44,796 bases of DNA, from NCBI GenBank assembly GCA_028280635.1, contig JANQLM010000001.1, forward strand, positions 1 to 44,796, written 5' to 3'. Below are positions 8,041 to 16,265 of this stretch, piece by piece. Under the pieces are notes generated by a model. The model was not told the origin of the DNA, searched no databases, and saw only the letters and a program-made list of their open reading frames with translations. A program made the translations under genes and the position numbers. The DNA comes from Halieaceae bacterium. Lineage in GTDB: Bacteria > Pseudomonadota > Gammaproteobacteria > Pseudomonadales > Halieaceae. Each line of letters opens with the position of its first letter. Position 1 is the first letter of the stretch.

Positions 8041-9107
8041 GCGGGTGTCTCCGACGGGACCAGCGCGGCCAGCCGCGCTTCGGCCTCGGCCACAATTTGC
8101 GTTATCAGTTGTTCACAACTCGGCAGCGAGTCGATCACGCCGGCCACCTGGCCGGAGGGCAGCACGCCCTCGCTGGGTCTGCCATCGACCATGGCGCGCT
8201 GGATGATCATCGGCGCGTTCGCCGCCATGATGGCCTGGGCGGCGGTCAGGCCGTCGTCCCGCTGCATGGCCAGGGCGGACTTCAACAGGCCGAACAGGCT
8301 GGCGCCGGTGTGTTTGCGGAAGGCCAGGCCATTGCGCAGCGCCAGCCAGAGCTTGGTGGCAGGACCGGCACGCTCCAAGCTGCCCAGCACCTCATTGGTG
8401 ATCATACGTTGAGGCAACCCGTCCATTGCCGTTGAGCGGATGATGGCGCCCGGGTCCTGGCAATCCAGGTAGGCCTGCAGGGTGGCCTGCGGCACCGGGC
8501 TATCGCTGGTCAGCAGGAAGCGCGTGCCCATGGCAATACCGTCAGCGCCCCAGGCCATCGCTGCCACCAGACCGCGCCCGTCCTTGAAGCCGCCCGCTGC
8601 CGCCACCGGGACCCTGTCTGCGACCGCGTCGACAACCTGCGGCAGCAGTACCGTGGTCGGTATCGCGCCGGTATGACCGCCGCCCTCACCGCCCTGCACT
8701 GTCACCGCATCGGCACCCAGTTCCACCGCCTTGATCGCATGCTTGGGTAGCCCCACGGTGGGCATGCACACCACTCCGGCCTCTTTAAGCCTGCCGATGA
8801 ACTCGGGGCCGGGCGATCGCGAGTAGCTCACGGCGCGTACGCCGTGCCTGATCACCAGCTCAACGATATCGGCGGCATTGGGCTGGTACATGTGGAAATT
8901 GACGCCGAAGGGTGCATCGGTGAGCGCCTTTATCGCCAGGATGTCCGCCTCGATCTGTTCCGGCGGGATAGTCGCCCCCGCCAGGAAGCCGAACCCGCCG
9001 GCGTTGCCGGTGGCTGCCACCAGCTTCGGGTCCGCCACCCAGCCCATCGCGGTTTGCACAATGGGATAGCGACAGCCGAGCAGCTCTGTCAGGCGGGTGT
9101 GAAGCAT
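8037..9107 (-). CDS. ipdC: Nitronate monooxygenase-family flavoprotein, IpdC-like
   Basis: A 356-residue TIM-barrel flavoprotein of the 2-nitropropane dioxygenase/nitronate monooxygenase family. The FMN phosphate site is VQGGEGGGHTG and the later glycine loop is PVAAAGGFKDGRGL. The N-terminus (LLGCRYPIVQTAMGWVADPKL) is characteristic of the family. In the HIP pathway IpdC is the flavin-dependent oxidoreductase acting on a ring C/D CoA intermediate before EchA20. The order ipdA-ipdB-ipdC is the same as in Mycobacterium. It starts 3 bases after the ipdB stop and its stop overlaps the echA20 start as ATGA. The true redox partner is not evident in this window. Confidence 0.88.
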   Translation of the reverse strand: MLHTRLTELLGCRYPIVQTAMGWVADPKLVAATGNAGGFGFLAGATIPPEQIEADILAIKALTDAPFGVNFHMYQPNAADIVELVIRHGVRAVSYSRSPGPEFIGRLKEAGVVCMPTVGLPKHAIKAVELGADAVTVQGGEGGGHTGAIPTTVLLPQVVDAVADRVPVAAAGGFKDGRGLVAAMAWGADGIAMGTRFLLTSDSPVPQATLQAYLDCQDPGAIIRSTAMDGLPQRMITNEVLGSLERAGPATKLWLALRNGLAFRKHTGASLFGLLKSALAMQRDDGLTAAQAIMAANAPMIIQRAMVDGRPSEGVLPSGQVAGVIDSLPSCEQLITQIVAEAEARLAALVPSETPA

Positions 9108-9109
9108 CG

Positions 9110-9913
9110 TCAGGCTCTATCCCCCGGCGCAGGATCCCCTGGGGGATTGTCCTTGATCTGGGCAGCGCGCTGGTTGTGGGGGTCCATGGCGGCGATGATC
9201 TCCAGTTGGGCCGCTGTCGGCGCCGCGGTAACAGGTATGTCGCCGTCAATATGCAGGGGGAAGCCGGTGTTCTCCTGCACCTGCTCCGCGCTGATACCGG
9301 GGTGTGCCGACACCAGGCGCGCCTGGTGCCCGGGGCCGCCAAAATCCAGTACGCAGAGATCGGTGACAATCATGCGGATATCGACGTCATCAAGGCTGTG
9401 GCCACGCGGCAGCCGCTCCGGGTTATAGCCGACGGATGAGACGAAGTCGCACTCGCCATCGATAAACACCCGGGTGCTGTGGGCCGGCACAAAAAAGCTG
9501 TTGGGGTGGCTGATGGAGTTGCCCGGGAAGCCCCGGGCGCCCAGCATCATGACCTTCGGTTGCTGGTAGCTGCCTCCCAGCGCCGAGGTGTTGGACTGAC
9601 CGAAGCGATCCACCTGGGTCGGGCCCAGCATGGCGTGGCGTTTACCGGACCAGACGTTATCGAAAATCCGCGAGAAACCCATCCAGCTCTCGTTGGCCTG
9701 GCGGAAGCCCTCCGGACGCTGGCCCAGTGGGTTGGGCTCGGCCAGCATAAAGGCTTCCGAGTCCGTCATCATCAGGTCGGTATTGCAGGTTTTCATGGCA
9801 AGGCTGGCGGCCAGGCGGGGGATCACCCCGATACCGGTAGCCAGTACTTCACCGTCACCCTCGAAGGCGCGAGAGGCGGCACAGATACAAAGTTCCGCAA
9901 GGCTATAGGTCAT
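9110..9913 (-). CDS. ipdB: Ring-cleaving CoA-transferase-family hydrolase, beta subunit, IpdB-like
   Basis: A 267-residue class I CoA-transferase-type subunit starting MTYSLAELCICAASRAFEGD. It is the partner of the IpdA-like subunit 9 bases upstream. In Mycobacterium IpdAB is not a transferase but a hydrolase that opens ring C of COCHEA-CoA. The segments FRIxDNVWSGKRHAMLG-like (about 80-96) and GGPGHQARLVSAHPGISAEQ are those expected for this subgroup. A strong AGGAGG site lies a few bases before the ATG. The last about 20 residues (KDNPPGDPAPGDRA) are Pro/Asp-rich and probably disordered. Comamonas homologues are called ScdL2/ScdL1. Confidence 0.9.
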   Translation of the reverse strand: MTYSLAELCICAASRAFEGDGEVLATGIGVIPRLAASLAMKTCNTDLMMTDSEAFMLAEPNPLGQRPEGFRQANESWMGFSRIFDNVWSGKRHAMLGPTQVDRFGQSNTSALGGSYQQPKVMMLGARGFPGNSISHPNSFFVPAHSTRVFIDGECDFVSSVGYNPERLPRGHSLDDVDIRMIVTDLCVLDFGGPGHQARLVSAHPGISAEQVQENTGFPLHIDGDIPVTAAPTAAQLEIIAAMDPHNQRAAQIKDNPPGDPAPGDRA

Positions 9914-9922
9914 GGGGCCTCC

Positions 9923-10798
9923 TCAATACACCGGTAGTGGCAGTTGGCGAATGGCATCCAGGCCACCCACCGCGGCCTGATAATCAGCCTCAGTCGCGCC
10001 GAGGAACTTATCCGCGTAACCGGCAAAGCCAGTCTCGTCTTTTGAGTAACCGGCATATTCCTTGAAGTGGGCCACGTCAAAGCCGTACAGCGGACTGCAG
10101 GAGGAGGGATGGGCACCACCGGGCAGGTGCACCACGCCGGTGGTGGCGGCCCGCTCCCAGAACACCAGCCGCGCCTCGCCGGGATCCGCAAAGAAGTCAC
10201 TGTCCACCAGTTCATCACAGGACACGAAGGTGTTTTCAGCCGCGCGGGCAAACATATCGTCCATGTAGTGGTCGGGGCCGGCAATCTGGCAGACGCCGCG
10301 GGTGTCGGCCCGGTCGACATGAATCAGGCTGGCATCCAGCTTCAGGGCCGGCACCGCCACCCATTCCTTGTCGTCGTAGGGGCTGTCTACCAGCTTCAGG
10401 GCGGGATTTACCTTGACGATATCGGTGCCCAGGCCCACCTCGGTGGGGATAAAGGGCAGGCCCCAGGCTGCCGCCCGCAGGCCCAGCAGCATCATGCCCT
10501 CGTCCATCTCCGCCACTTCGATGGTGCCGGCCTGGCGCGCCTGGCGGAAGAACGGCTCCAGCGGAATGAAGTCCAGGGACACAAAGGCGAACACCAGCTT
10601 CTTCACCTTACCGGCCGCACACAGCATGCCGACGTCGGCGCCGCCGTAGGAGACGATCGTGAGATCACTGAGACCGGAGCGGAGAATCTCACGCACCAGG
10701 GCCATGGGTTTGCGGCGCGGTCCCCAGCCACCGATACCGATAGTCATGCCGTCCTGCAGTTGCGCGACGACGTCAGCCGCCTCCATCAGTTTGTTCAT
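9923..10798 (-). CDS. ipdA: Ring-cleaving CoA-transferase-family hydrolase, alpha subunit, IpdA-like
   Basis: A 291-residue class I CoA-transferase-type alpha subunit (MNKLMEAADVVAQLQDGMTI). The GIGGWGPRRKPMALVREI segment and the acidic stretch EVAEMDEG (94-101) correspond to the region that carries the catalytic Glu in IpdA of Mycobacterium; which Glu is the exact equivalent cannot be settled without an alignment. With IpdB it would hydrolyse the ring C C-C bond of COCHEA-CoA to give MOODA-CoA. Its ATG overlaps the stop of the preceding regulator by ATGA, so the regulator and the ring-cleaving enzyme are translated in a coupled way. Confidence 0.9.
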   Translation of the reverse strand: MNKLMEAADVVAQLQDGMTIGIGGWGPRRKPMALVREILRSGLSDLTIVSYGGADVGMLCAAGKVKKLVFAFVSLDFIPLEPFFRQARQAGTIEVAEMDEGMMLLGLRAAAWGLPFIPTEVGLGTDIVKVNPALKLVDSPYDDKEWVAVPALKLDASLIHVDRADTRGVCQIAGPDHYMDDMFARAAENTFVSCDELVDSDFFADPGEARLVFWERAATTGVVHLPGGAHPSSCSPLYGFDVAHFKEYAGYSKDETGFAGYADKFLGATEADYQAAVGGLDAIRQLPLPVY

Positions 10799-11886
10799 AA
10801 GCTTCGGCCCTGCTCTACGATCCGGCTCATCCGATAATCGTGTTTAACGAAGTTCACTCCCAGGGAGCTTTCCGTGCCACGCACCCCCGCGAGACTGGCG
10901 ACATGTTTGTGGACAAACCGCGCCAGGTGCTCGGTGTTGCGCACCATGGTGATGCCGAGAATGTCGTAGCGGCCCATCATCAGCCCCACGAAACCAAACT
11001 CCTTCATGGCGGCCATCTGCCGAGCCACCTCGGGAGCCGGCTCACTGCGCTCAACCTCCACCCACACATAGGCGATGGCCGCGCCCCGGTAGCGATCAAT
11101 ATTGGTGACTGCGGTAATGCGAATCTGCCGTTCTTCCTGCATGCGTTTGATGCGCGAGCGCACCGTGCCCTCGGTGACACCGATCTCATCCGCAATCTGC
11201 CGATTACTGGTGCGCGCATCCTCCCCCAACCGCTCCACAATCCGCCGATCCACGTCATCCAACACCGGCTTCACCGACGCGCCGCTGCCTGTTGCGGAAT
11301 CAACGGATGCAGGTGAAGCAGCACCCTTACCAGCCCCCCTGGTGGCACCGGCCGAACCAGCGGACACAGGTGAAGTAGCGCCCCCTCCGGCGCTACTGGC
11401 TGGATCCTCAGCGGTCTTATAAAGAGGAAGAGGCACCGAGTCCGGCTGATTCTTCAGCACGTCCACCGCCAGGGAAGACGACACCCGCAGTACACCCGGC
11501 AACTCGGCGAAGCGGCGGAAAATCAGCTCCGCCATGGCGGCCTGATCTTCCGCCACCACCAGGGTCTCGATGTCGCAGCTACCGATCACCACGTTGATTG
11601 AGAACACCTCGGGGAAGCGGGCGAGAGCCTCGGCCACCTCCAGGGGAGCGCGACCTTCCACCGTCAGACCCACTGCCAGCATCATCTGGTAACCAGCAGC
11701 ACGGAAATCCGTTACCGCTACCACGCGCATGGCGTCGCTCTGCTCCATGCGGCGAACCCGGGTGCGGACAGTGGCCTCGGTGATTCCCAACTCGGCGGCA
11801 ATGGCGCGATAGGCCATGCGGCCATCACTGCGCAGCAGCTCCACGATGCGCTCGTCGGTGTCGTCCAGTTCGATAGCGGCGTTCAT
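10795..11886 (-). CDS. Fused double Lrp/AsnC-family regulator
   Basis: A 363-residue protein made of two complete Lrp/AsnC units in one chain. Unit 1 has a helix-turn-helix at about 25-50 (AYRAIAAELGITEATVRTRV) and a RAM ligand-binding fold at about 66-145. Unit 2 has HTH 227-252 (NRQIADEIGVTEGTVRSRI) and RAM 268-346. They are joined by an Ala/Gly/Ser linker (about 160-207) with internally repetitive DNA. The start chosen is MNAAIELDD, whose ATG overlaps the fadD3 stop as ATGA; a longer reading frame upstream lies inside fadD3 and is discarded. The stop overlaps the ipdA start the same way. It stands where Actinobacteria have the TetR-type KstR2, so it probably controls this cluster in response to a CoA thioester or steroid metabolite (inference). 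Confidence 0.88.
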   Translation of the reverse strand: MNAAIELDDTDERIVELLRSDGRMAYRAIAAELGITEATVRTRVRRMEQSDAMRVVAVTDFRAAGYQMMLAVGLTVEGRAPLEVAEALARFPEVFSINVVIGSCDIETLVVAEDQAAMAELIFRRFAELPGVLRVSSSLAVDVLKNQPDSVPLPLYKTAEDPASSAGGGATSPVSAGSAGATRGAGKGAASPASVDSATGSGASVKPVLDDVDRRIVERLGEDARTSNRQIADEIGVTEGTVRSRIKRMQEERQIRITAVTNIDRYRGAAIAYVWVEVERSEPAPEVARQMAAMKEFGFVGLMMGRYDILGITMVRNTEHLARFVHKHVASLAGVRGTESSLGVNFVKHDYRMSRIVEQGRSL

Positions 11887-13478
11887 GCTGACAGGCGCCC
11901 CCGCAACTCGGTCTTGAGCACCTTGCCGGAAGCGTTTACCGGCAGGCTGTCCACGAAGTGAATAGCTCGAGGTACCTTGTAATTCGCCATGGCTTCCTTG
12001 CACCAGGCCAACAGCGCCGCTTCCTCCACGCTGGCGCCGGGGCGCAACACCACAAAAGCACAGGCCACTTCGCCCATGCGCTCATCGGGCATGCCGATGA
12101 CGGCCGCCTGGCCAATGGCCTCGTGGGAGCACAACTGGTTCTCGATTTCCGCGGGATAACAGTTGAAGCCACCGACAATAAACATGTCCTTGATACGGTC
12201 CGTGATATCCAGGTAGCCGTCGGCATCCATCACACCCACATCACCAGTCCTGAGCCAGCCGTCCCCGGTGATGGCCTCGGCGGTCGCCTCCGGGTTGTCG
12301 AGGTAGCCCTGCATCACGTTGTAGCCGCGCACCCAGATCTCGCCCGGCTCGCCGGTGGGCAGGTCATTGCCATCGCCATCGACAATGCGAATCTCAACGC
12401 CGTCCATGGCGCGGCCAGAGGTGCCGGAAATGATTTCGGCGGGGTCGTCCGGCCGGCAGATGCTCACGGTACCGCAGCTCTCGGTCAGGCCGTAGGCGGT
12501 GACCACGGTTTCAAAGGCCAGCTCACCGCGCATGCGATTCACCAGTTCCACCGGCACCGGCGCCGCTCCGGTGACCGCCAGCCGCAGGCTGGACAGGTCA
12601 TAGCTGTCTCGGTTCGGGTGCGCCAGCAGCGATTGGTAGATGGTGGGCGCGCCGGGCAGCATGGTCACCCTGTCCTGCTCAATCTGCGCCATCACTGCAT
12701 CGAGATCAAAACTCAGCACCGGCAGGATCAGCGCGCCGCGCAATATGGCTGACAGCCAACCCGCCTTGTAGCCGAAGGCGTGGAAGAAGGGATTGATGAT
12801 CAGGTAGTTGTCGTCGCTGCGCAGGCCGACGGTGCCACTCCAGGTCTCGAACACCCGGATGTTCTGGCCATGGGTAGTGACCACACCCTTGGGGGCGCCG
12901 GTGGTGCCGGAGGTGAAGCCGATATCGAGCACGTCGTCGGGCGTGACCCCGGCCACCCGCGCGTCCACCTCGGCGTCAGTCACTGACTCGCCACTTGCCA
13001 GGAAGGCCTGCCATTCGCCGGCGGCATCGCGCGCCGTCGCGTCCTGCCGAAGCAGCACTGTTCCCTGGATATGGGGCAGGGATTCCCCTGCCAGCATGGC
13101 CGGATAATCGACCCCGAGAAACGTGCCGATGGTGAACAGCAGCTTCGCCTTGCTCAGGTTCAGGGCGTAGGCCACCTCCGGCCCCTTCCAGCGGGTGTTG
13201 ATGGGCACCAGGGTGATGCCGAGTGACTGGGCGCCGATGGCGGCGAGAATCCACTCGTGGATATTGGGGGCCCAGATGGCGATGCGATCGCCGCGCTTGA
13301 GGCCGGCGGCGAGGAAAGCGGCGGCCGAACGCCGCCGCAGCCGGTCCAGATCAGCAAAGCTGATGGCCAGGTCGCCTTCCCTTAGCGCGGTGCGTGCGCC
13401 GTGCTCAGCGGCAGCCGCGGCGACAATGCCCGGCAGGGTCTTCCACTCTGCCCGTTGCTCAGACGGAGAATGCGACAT
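11883..13478 (-). CDS. fadD3: HIP-CoA ligase-like acyl-CoA synthetase, FadD3-like
   Basis: A 531-residue adenylate-forming acyl-CoA synthetase. The P-loop-like A3 motif is FTSGTTGAPKGV, the A5 motif is AYGLTESCG, A8 is GWLRTGDVGVMDADGYLDITDR, and the C-terminal acyl-AMP lysine is in NASGKVLKTEL. The segment YLIINPFFHAFGYKAGW is characteristic of FadD3, which activates the steroid C/D-ring propionate HIP in Mycobacterium and Rhodococcus. It heads the tightly coupled run fadD3-regulator-ipdA-ipdB-ipdC-echA20 and has its own promoter with tandem palindromes upstream. A generic cyclohexanecarboxylate/short-chain CoA ligase is the alternative, but the neighbours argue strongly for FadD3. Confidence 0.88.
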   Translation of the reverse strand: MSHSPSEQRAEWKTLPGIVAAAAAEHGARTALREGDLAISFADLDRLRRRSAAAFLAAGLKRGDRIAIWAPNIHEWILAAIGAQSLGITLVPINTRWKGPEVAYALNLSKAKLLFTIGTFLGVDYPAMLAGESLPHIQGTVLLRQDATARDAAGEWQAFLASGESVTDAEVDARVAGVTPDDVLDIGFTSGTTGAPKGVVTTHGQNIRVFETWSGTVGLRSDDNYLIINPFFHAFGYKAGWLSAILRGALILPVLSFDLDAVMAQIEQDRVTMLPGAPTIYQSLLAHPNRDSYDLSSLRLAVTGAAPVPVELVNRMRGELAFETVVTAYGLTESCGTVSICRPDDPAEIISGTSGRAMDGVEIRIVDGDGNDLPTGEPGEIWVRGYNVMQGYLDNPEATAEAITGDGWLRTGDVGVMDADGYLDITDRIKDMFIVGGFNCYPAEIENQLCSHEAIGQAAVIGMPDERMGEVACAFVVLRPGASVEEAALLAWCKEAMANYKVPRAIHFVDSLPVNASGKVLKTELRGRLSA

Positions 13479-13521
13479 ATCGACGGAGCTTGCGATGACA
13501 ATCGACGGGGTTCATTCCGTC

Positions 13522-13550
13522 ACTATAGTCATCGAAAACACCATCAACAA
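13522..13550 (-). promoter_or_regulatory. Predicted sigma70-type promoter of the fadD3 operon
   Basis: On the minus strand TTGTTG (13545-13550) and TATAGT (13522-13527) are separated by exactly 17 bases. The -10 box lies 43 bases before the fadD3 ATG. It is the only good promoter seen upstream of the coupled fadD3-to-echA20 genes. Confidence 0.65.
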
Positions 13551-13554
13551 CCGG

Positions 13555-13588
13555 TATTCGTAGAATACTGGTTCAAATTCTACGAATA
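13555..13588. promoter_or_regulatory. Tandem palindromic operator upstream of fadD3
   Basis: A perfect 12-bp inverted repeat (13555-13566 with 13577-13588, 10-base spacer). Each arm contains its own palindrome, ATTC-GTA-GAAT (13556-13566) and ATTC-TAC-GAAT (13577-13587). The two centres are 21 bp apart, two helical turns, so a protein pair would sit on the same DNA face. The block begins 4 bases upstream of the -35 box, an activator-like position. The Lrp-type fusion regulator encoded in the operon is the natural candidate ligand (inference). Confidence 0.7.
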
Positions 13589-13635
13589 TTGCCAGTTGAT
13601 CTAAAGACTCTCCGGGTTATTCCACCCGTGAGTTC

Positions 13636-15267
13636 TCATTCCTCGGGAAAAGCGAAATCCTTGAAGACTTCCCGCAGCTCCACTTTCTGGATTTTGCCCG
13701 TGGCGCCGTGGGGCAACTCGTCGACAAATTCCACCGCGTCGGGAATCCACCATTTGGCGATCTTGCCCTCCAGGAAGCCGAGAATCTCTTCCGGCGTCAG
13801 GTCCTCACCACCCTTGTCACGCACCACCACCAGCAGCGGCCGTTCGCTCCATTTGGGGTGGTAGCGGCCGATCACTGCGGCCTCCGCCACCTTGGGGTGG
13901 CCGACGGCGGCATTCTCCACGTCGATGGAGCTGATCCATTCACCGCCGGACTTGATCACATCCTTGGTGCGGTCGGTGATCGCCATATAGCCGTGGGGAT
14001 CGATGGTGGCCACGTCGCCGGTTTCGAACCAGCCTTCGTCAGCGTGGGCATCACCGGCATCCAGTTTGAAATAGCCGGAGCAGATCCAGGGGCCGCGTAC
14101 CTTGAGGGAGCCGAAGGCCTCGCCGTCCCAGGGCAATTCCTTGCCCTCGTCGTCGGTAATCTTCATCTCCACACCGAACACCGGGCGGCCGGCCTTGAGG
14201 CGCTGCTTGTCCCAGTCCTCGCCACTCATCTCTGCCACTTCCGGGGTCGGCGCGTTGACGCTGCCCAGGGGGCTCATCTCCGTCATGCCCCAGCCGACGC
14301 GGGTCTCTACACCGTGGCTGTCGAATTCCTCCATCACTGACAGCGGGCAGGCGGCGCCGCCGACAATGATGCGCTTGAGGCTCTCGATGGTTTCACCGGA
14401 CTCACGCAGATGCGCCAGCAGGTTGAGCCAGACGGTAGGCACACCGGCGGACATGGTGATCTTTTCTTCGTTGATCAGTTTGGTCAGCTCTGCGCCATCG
14501 CCCATTTTCGGGCCCGGGAACACCAGCTTCGCGCCCACCATGGGGCAGGCATAGGGTGTACCCCAGGCATTGACGTGGAACATGGGTACGATCGGCAGCA
14601 CGGTCTCCGAACTCGACAGGCCCATCACATCGGGCCACACCGAGGCAAAGGCGTGCAGCAGGGTGGAACGGTGCGAGTACAAGACGCCCTTGGGGTTGCC
14701 GGTAGTGCCGGAGGTGTAGCACAGGGCGCAGGCGTCGCGCTCATCCAGCTCGGGCCAGTCGAACTCGGTGCTCTCGCCTTCCAGCAGGGTTTCGTAGCAA
14801 TGCACGTTGTCGAGGCTGGTCTCGGGCATGTGCTCAGCGGAGGTGAGCACCACCCAACCTCGCACGCCCGGGCAGTGGCCGGCTACGCCTTCGACGATCG
14901 GCATGAACATCGGATCGACAAACACGTACTGATCTTCGGCGTGGTTGATGATGTAGGCGACCTGCTCCGGGAACAGCCGGGGGTTGATGGTATGGGCGAC
15001 AAACCCGGAACAGCTTATGCCGTAGTAGGCCTCGAAGTGACGGTAGTCGTTCCAGGCCAGGGTCGCGATGCGGTCACCGCGCTCCAGCCCCCAGCCGGCG
15101 AATACGTTGGCGAGCTGGCGGGCGCGCTTGAAGGCATCTTTATAGGTGTAGCGGTGGCGCGGGTTGTCCGCGGTGAAGGAAACGATTTCCACATCCGGGT
15201 TCACGCGGTCGGCGAACTCCACGATAGATTTGACCAACAGCGGCTGGTCCATCATCAGGCCCTGCAT
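13636..15267 (-). CDS. Acyl-CoA synthetase (medium/long-chain AlkK/DmdB-type)
   Basis: A 543-residue adenylate-forming CoA ligase. It has [18 protein letters not shown], the AMP-binding [11 protein letters not shown], the A8 motif [25 protein letters not shown], and the terminal lysine motif [11 protein letters not shown]. The [18 protein letters not shown] form and overall length fit the AlkK-like medium/long-chain ligases and the related 3-methylthiopropionyl-CoA ligases (DmdB). In this setting a side-chain or fatty-acid substrate linked to steroid catabolism is possible, but nothing in the sequence fixes it. Start codons at 15267, 15255 and 15252 are all possible. It has its own promoter and is separated from fadD3 by 157 bases containing the fadD3 promoter. 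Confidence 0.85.
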   Translation of the reverse strand: MQGLMMDQPLLVKSIVEFADRVNPDVEIVSFTADNPRHRYTYKDAFKRARQLANVFAGWGLERGDRIATLAWNDYRHFEAYYGISCSGFVAHTINPRLFPEQVAYIINHAEDQYVFVDPMFMPIVEGVAGHCPGVRGWVVLTSAEHMPETSLDNVHCYETLLEGESTEFDWPELDERDACALCYTSGTTGNPKGVLYSHRSTLLHAFASVWPDVMGLSSSETVLPIVPMFHVNAWGTPYACPMVGAKLVFPGPKMGDGAELTKLINEEKITMSAGVPTVWLNLLAHLRESGETIESLKRIIVGGAACPLSVMEEFDSHGVETRVGWGMTEMSPLGSVNAPTPEVAEMSGEDWDKQRLKAGRPVFGVEMKITDDEGKELPWDGEAFGSLKVRGPWICSGYFKLDAGDAHADEGWFETGDVATIDPHGYMAITDRTKDVIKSGGEWISSIDVENAAVGHPKVAEAAVIGRYHPKWSERPLLVVVRDKGGEDLTPEEILGFLEGKIAKWWIPDAVEFVDELPHGATGKIQKVELREVFKDFAFPEE

Positions 15268-15328
15268 GGGTACTCTCCGTTTGCTTTGCTATGAGTGACT
15301 GGAAGGATTTACCGAAAAACGGGGCAGA

Positions 15329-15357
15329 ATACTAAGTTTCTATCGAATAGAGGGCAA
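15329..15357 (-). promoter_or_regulatory. Predicted promoter with spacer operator for the acyl-CoA synthetase
   Basis: On the minus strand TTGCCC (15352-15357) and TAGTAT (15329-15334) have a 17-base spacer. The spacer contains the palindrome TCTAT-CGA-ATAGA (15339-15351). A protein bound there would block RNA polymerase, so a repressor operator is the simplest reading. The -10 box is 62 bases before the ATG at 15267. Confidence 0.6.
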
Positions 15358-15368
15358 GCCGGATTGCC

Positions 15369-16244
15369 TCAGGTCAGCTCCCGCTCGAACAGCGCCAGCA
15401 AGCGGCCCCAGGCCCGGTCGGCCTCCTTTTCGTCATATACGGCGGAGTCCGGCGGACACCAGCCGTGCTTGGTGCCGGCGTAAACCTCAATCTCGGCCTC
15501 CACCCCGGCGGCATCGAAGGCCTCACGCAGGCGCTCCTTCTCCGCCGGGTTGCGCTCGTCATCGTTCTCGGCGATGGCAATCAGGAAGCCCGCTTTCATC
15601 TGAGGCGCCAAAAGGTGGGGGCTGTCCGGCTGGTCGGTGGCCAGCCGGCCGCCGTGGAAGGAGCCGCCGGCACCGATACGCTCCGGCATGGCAGCCGCCA
15701 GTCGCATGGTGTAGGAGCCGGTCATGCAGTAGCCGGTCACACCCATCTTGCGCGAGGTATCCACACTGGCCTGCTGGTCAAGGTAGGCGGCAAAGGCGCG
15801 GCCATCGGTCACACAGGTCTCCGGCGAGAGGCTGCGGGCGTGGGGCATCAGGCGTTCGCGCACCGCCGGATCGGAGAAGAACTCGCCTTCGAATACCAGC
15901 CGGCCCTTGTGGGTGCGGTAGTAGGGATTGACCACCAGCACCGAGTAACCGGACTGGGCCAGGCGCTTACCCATGGCGCGGAAAGCGGGGCGAATGCCCT
16001 TCACGTCCGGCCACACCATCACCGCCGGGTGCCTGCCCTCGCCGGGATGCACAAAGTAGCAGTCCGCCTCACCGTCCGGCATCGGCACCATCACATCCTG
16101 CTCCACCACGTTCAGTGCATTGGCCACTGGCGGCAGCATCATGGCCGCAGCCGTGGCCGCTGTCGCTGCGGCGAACTCCCGCCGGGTCAGGCCGCGCCGG
16201 GCCAGGGATTGCTCTTCATCCTTGCCGGTGATCTCGTCGCACAT
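15369..16244 (-). CDS. Tat-exported dienelactone hydrolase-family protein
   Basis: A 291-residue alpha/beta hydrolase. The N-terminus carries a twin-arginine signal (TRREFAAATA at 20-29, then an Ala-rich hydrophobic stretch ending about ANA at 43), so export in folded form is predicted. The nucleophile is Cys173 in GYCMTGSY, as in dienelactone hydrolases (Cys-Asp-His triad); Asp228/229 and His260 (TKHGW) are the likely partners. It begins 21 bases after the stop of the MBL-fold gene and may share its transcript. Substrate unknown; a lactone or ester of a cyclic compound would fit the family. Most characterised DLHs are cytoplasmic, so the signal is notable. Confidence 0.85.
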   Translation of the reverse strand: MCDEITGKDEEQSLARRGLTRREFAAATAATAAAMMLPPVANALNVVEQDVMVPMPDGEADCYFVHPGEGRHPAVMVWPDVKGIRPAFRAMGKRLAQSGYSVLVVNPYYRTHKGRLVFEGEFFSDPAVRERLMPHARSLSPETCVTDGRAFAAYLDQQASVDTSRKMGVTGYCMTGSYTMRLAAAMPERIGAGGSFHGGRLATDQPDSPHLLAPQMKAGFLIAIAENDDERNPAEKERLREAFDAAGVEAEIEVYAGTKHGWCPPDSAVYDEKEADRAWGRLLALFERELT

Positions 16245-16265
16245 AGGGTGACTCCATTTGTTCGC

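Noticed and set aside
10795-12003. Longer form of the Lrp-type regulator starting at 12003
   Set aside because: The added 39 residues lie entirely within the fadD3 coding region and have no Lrp similarity; the ATGA overlap at 11886 is the natural start.
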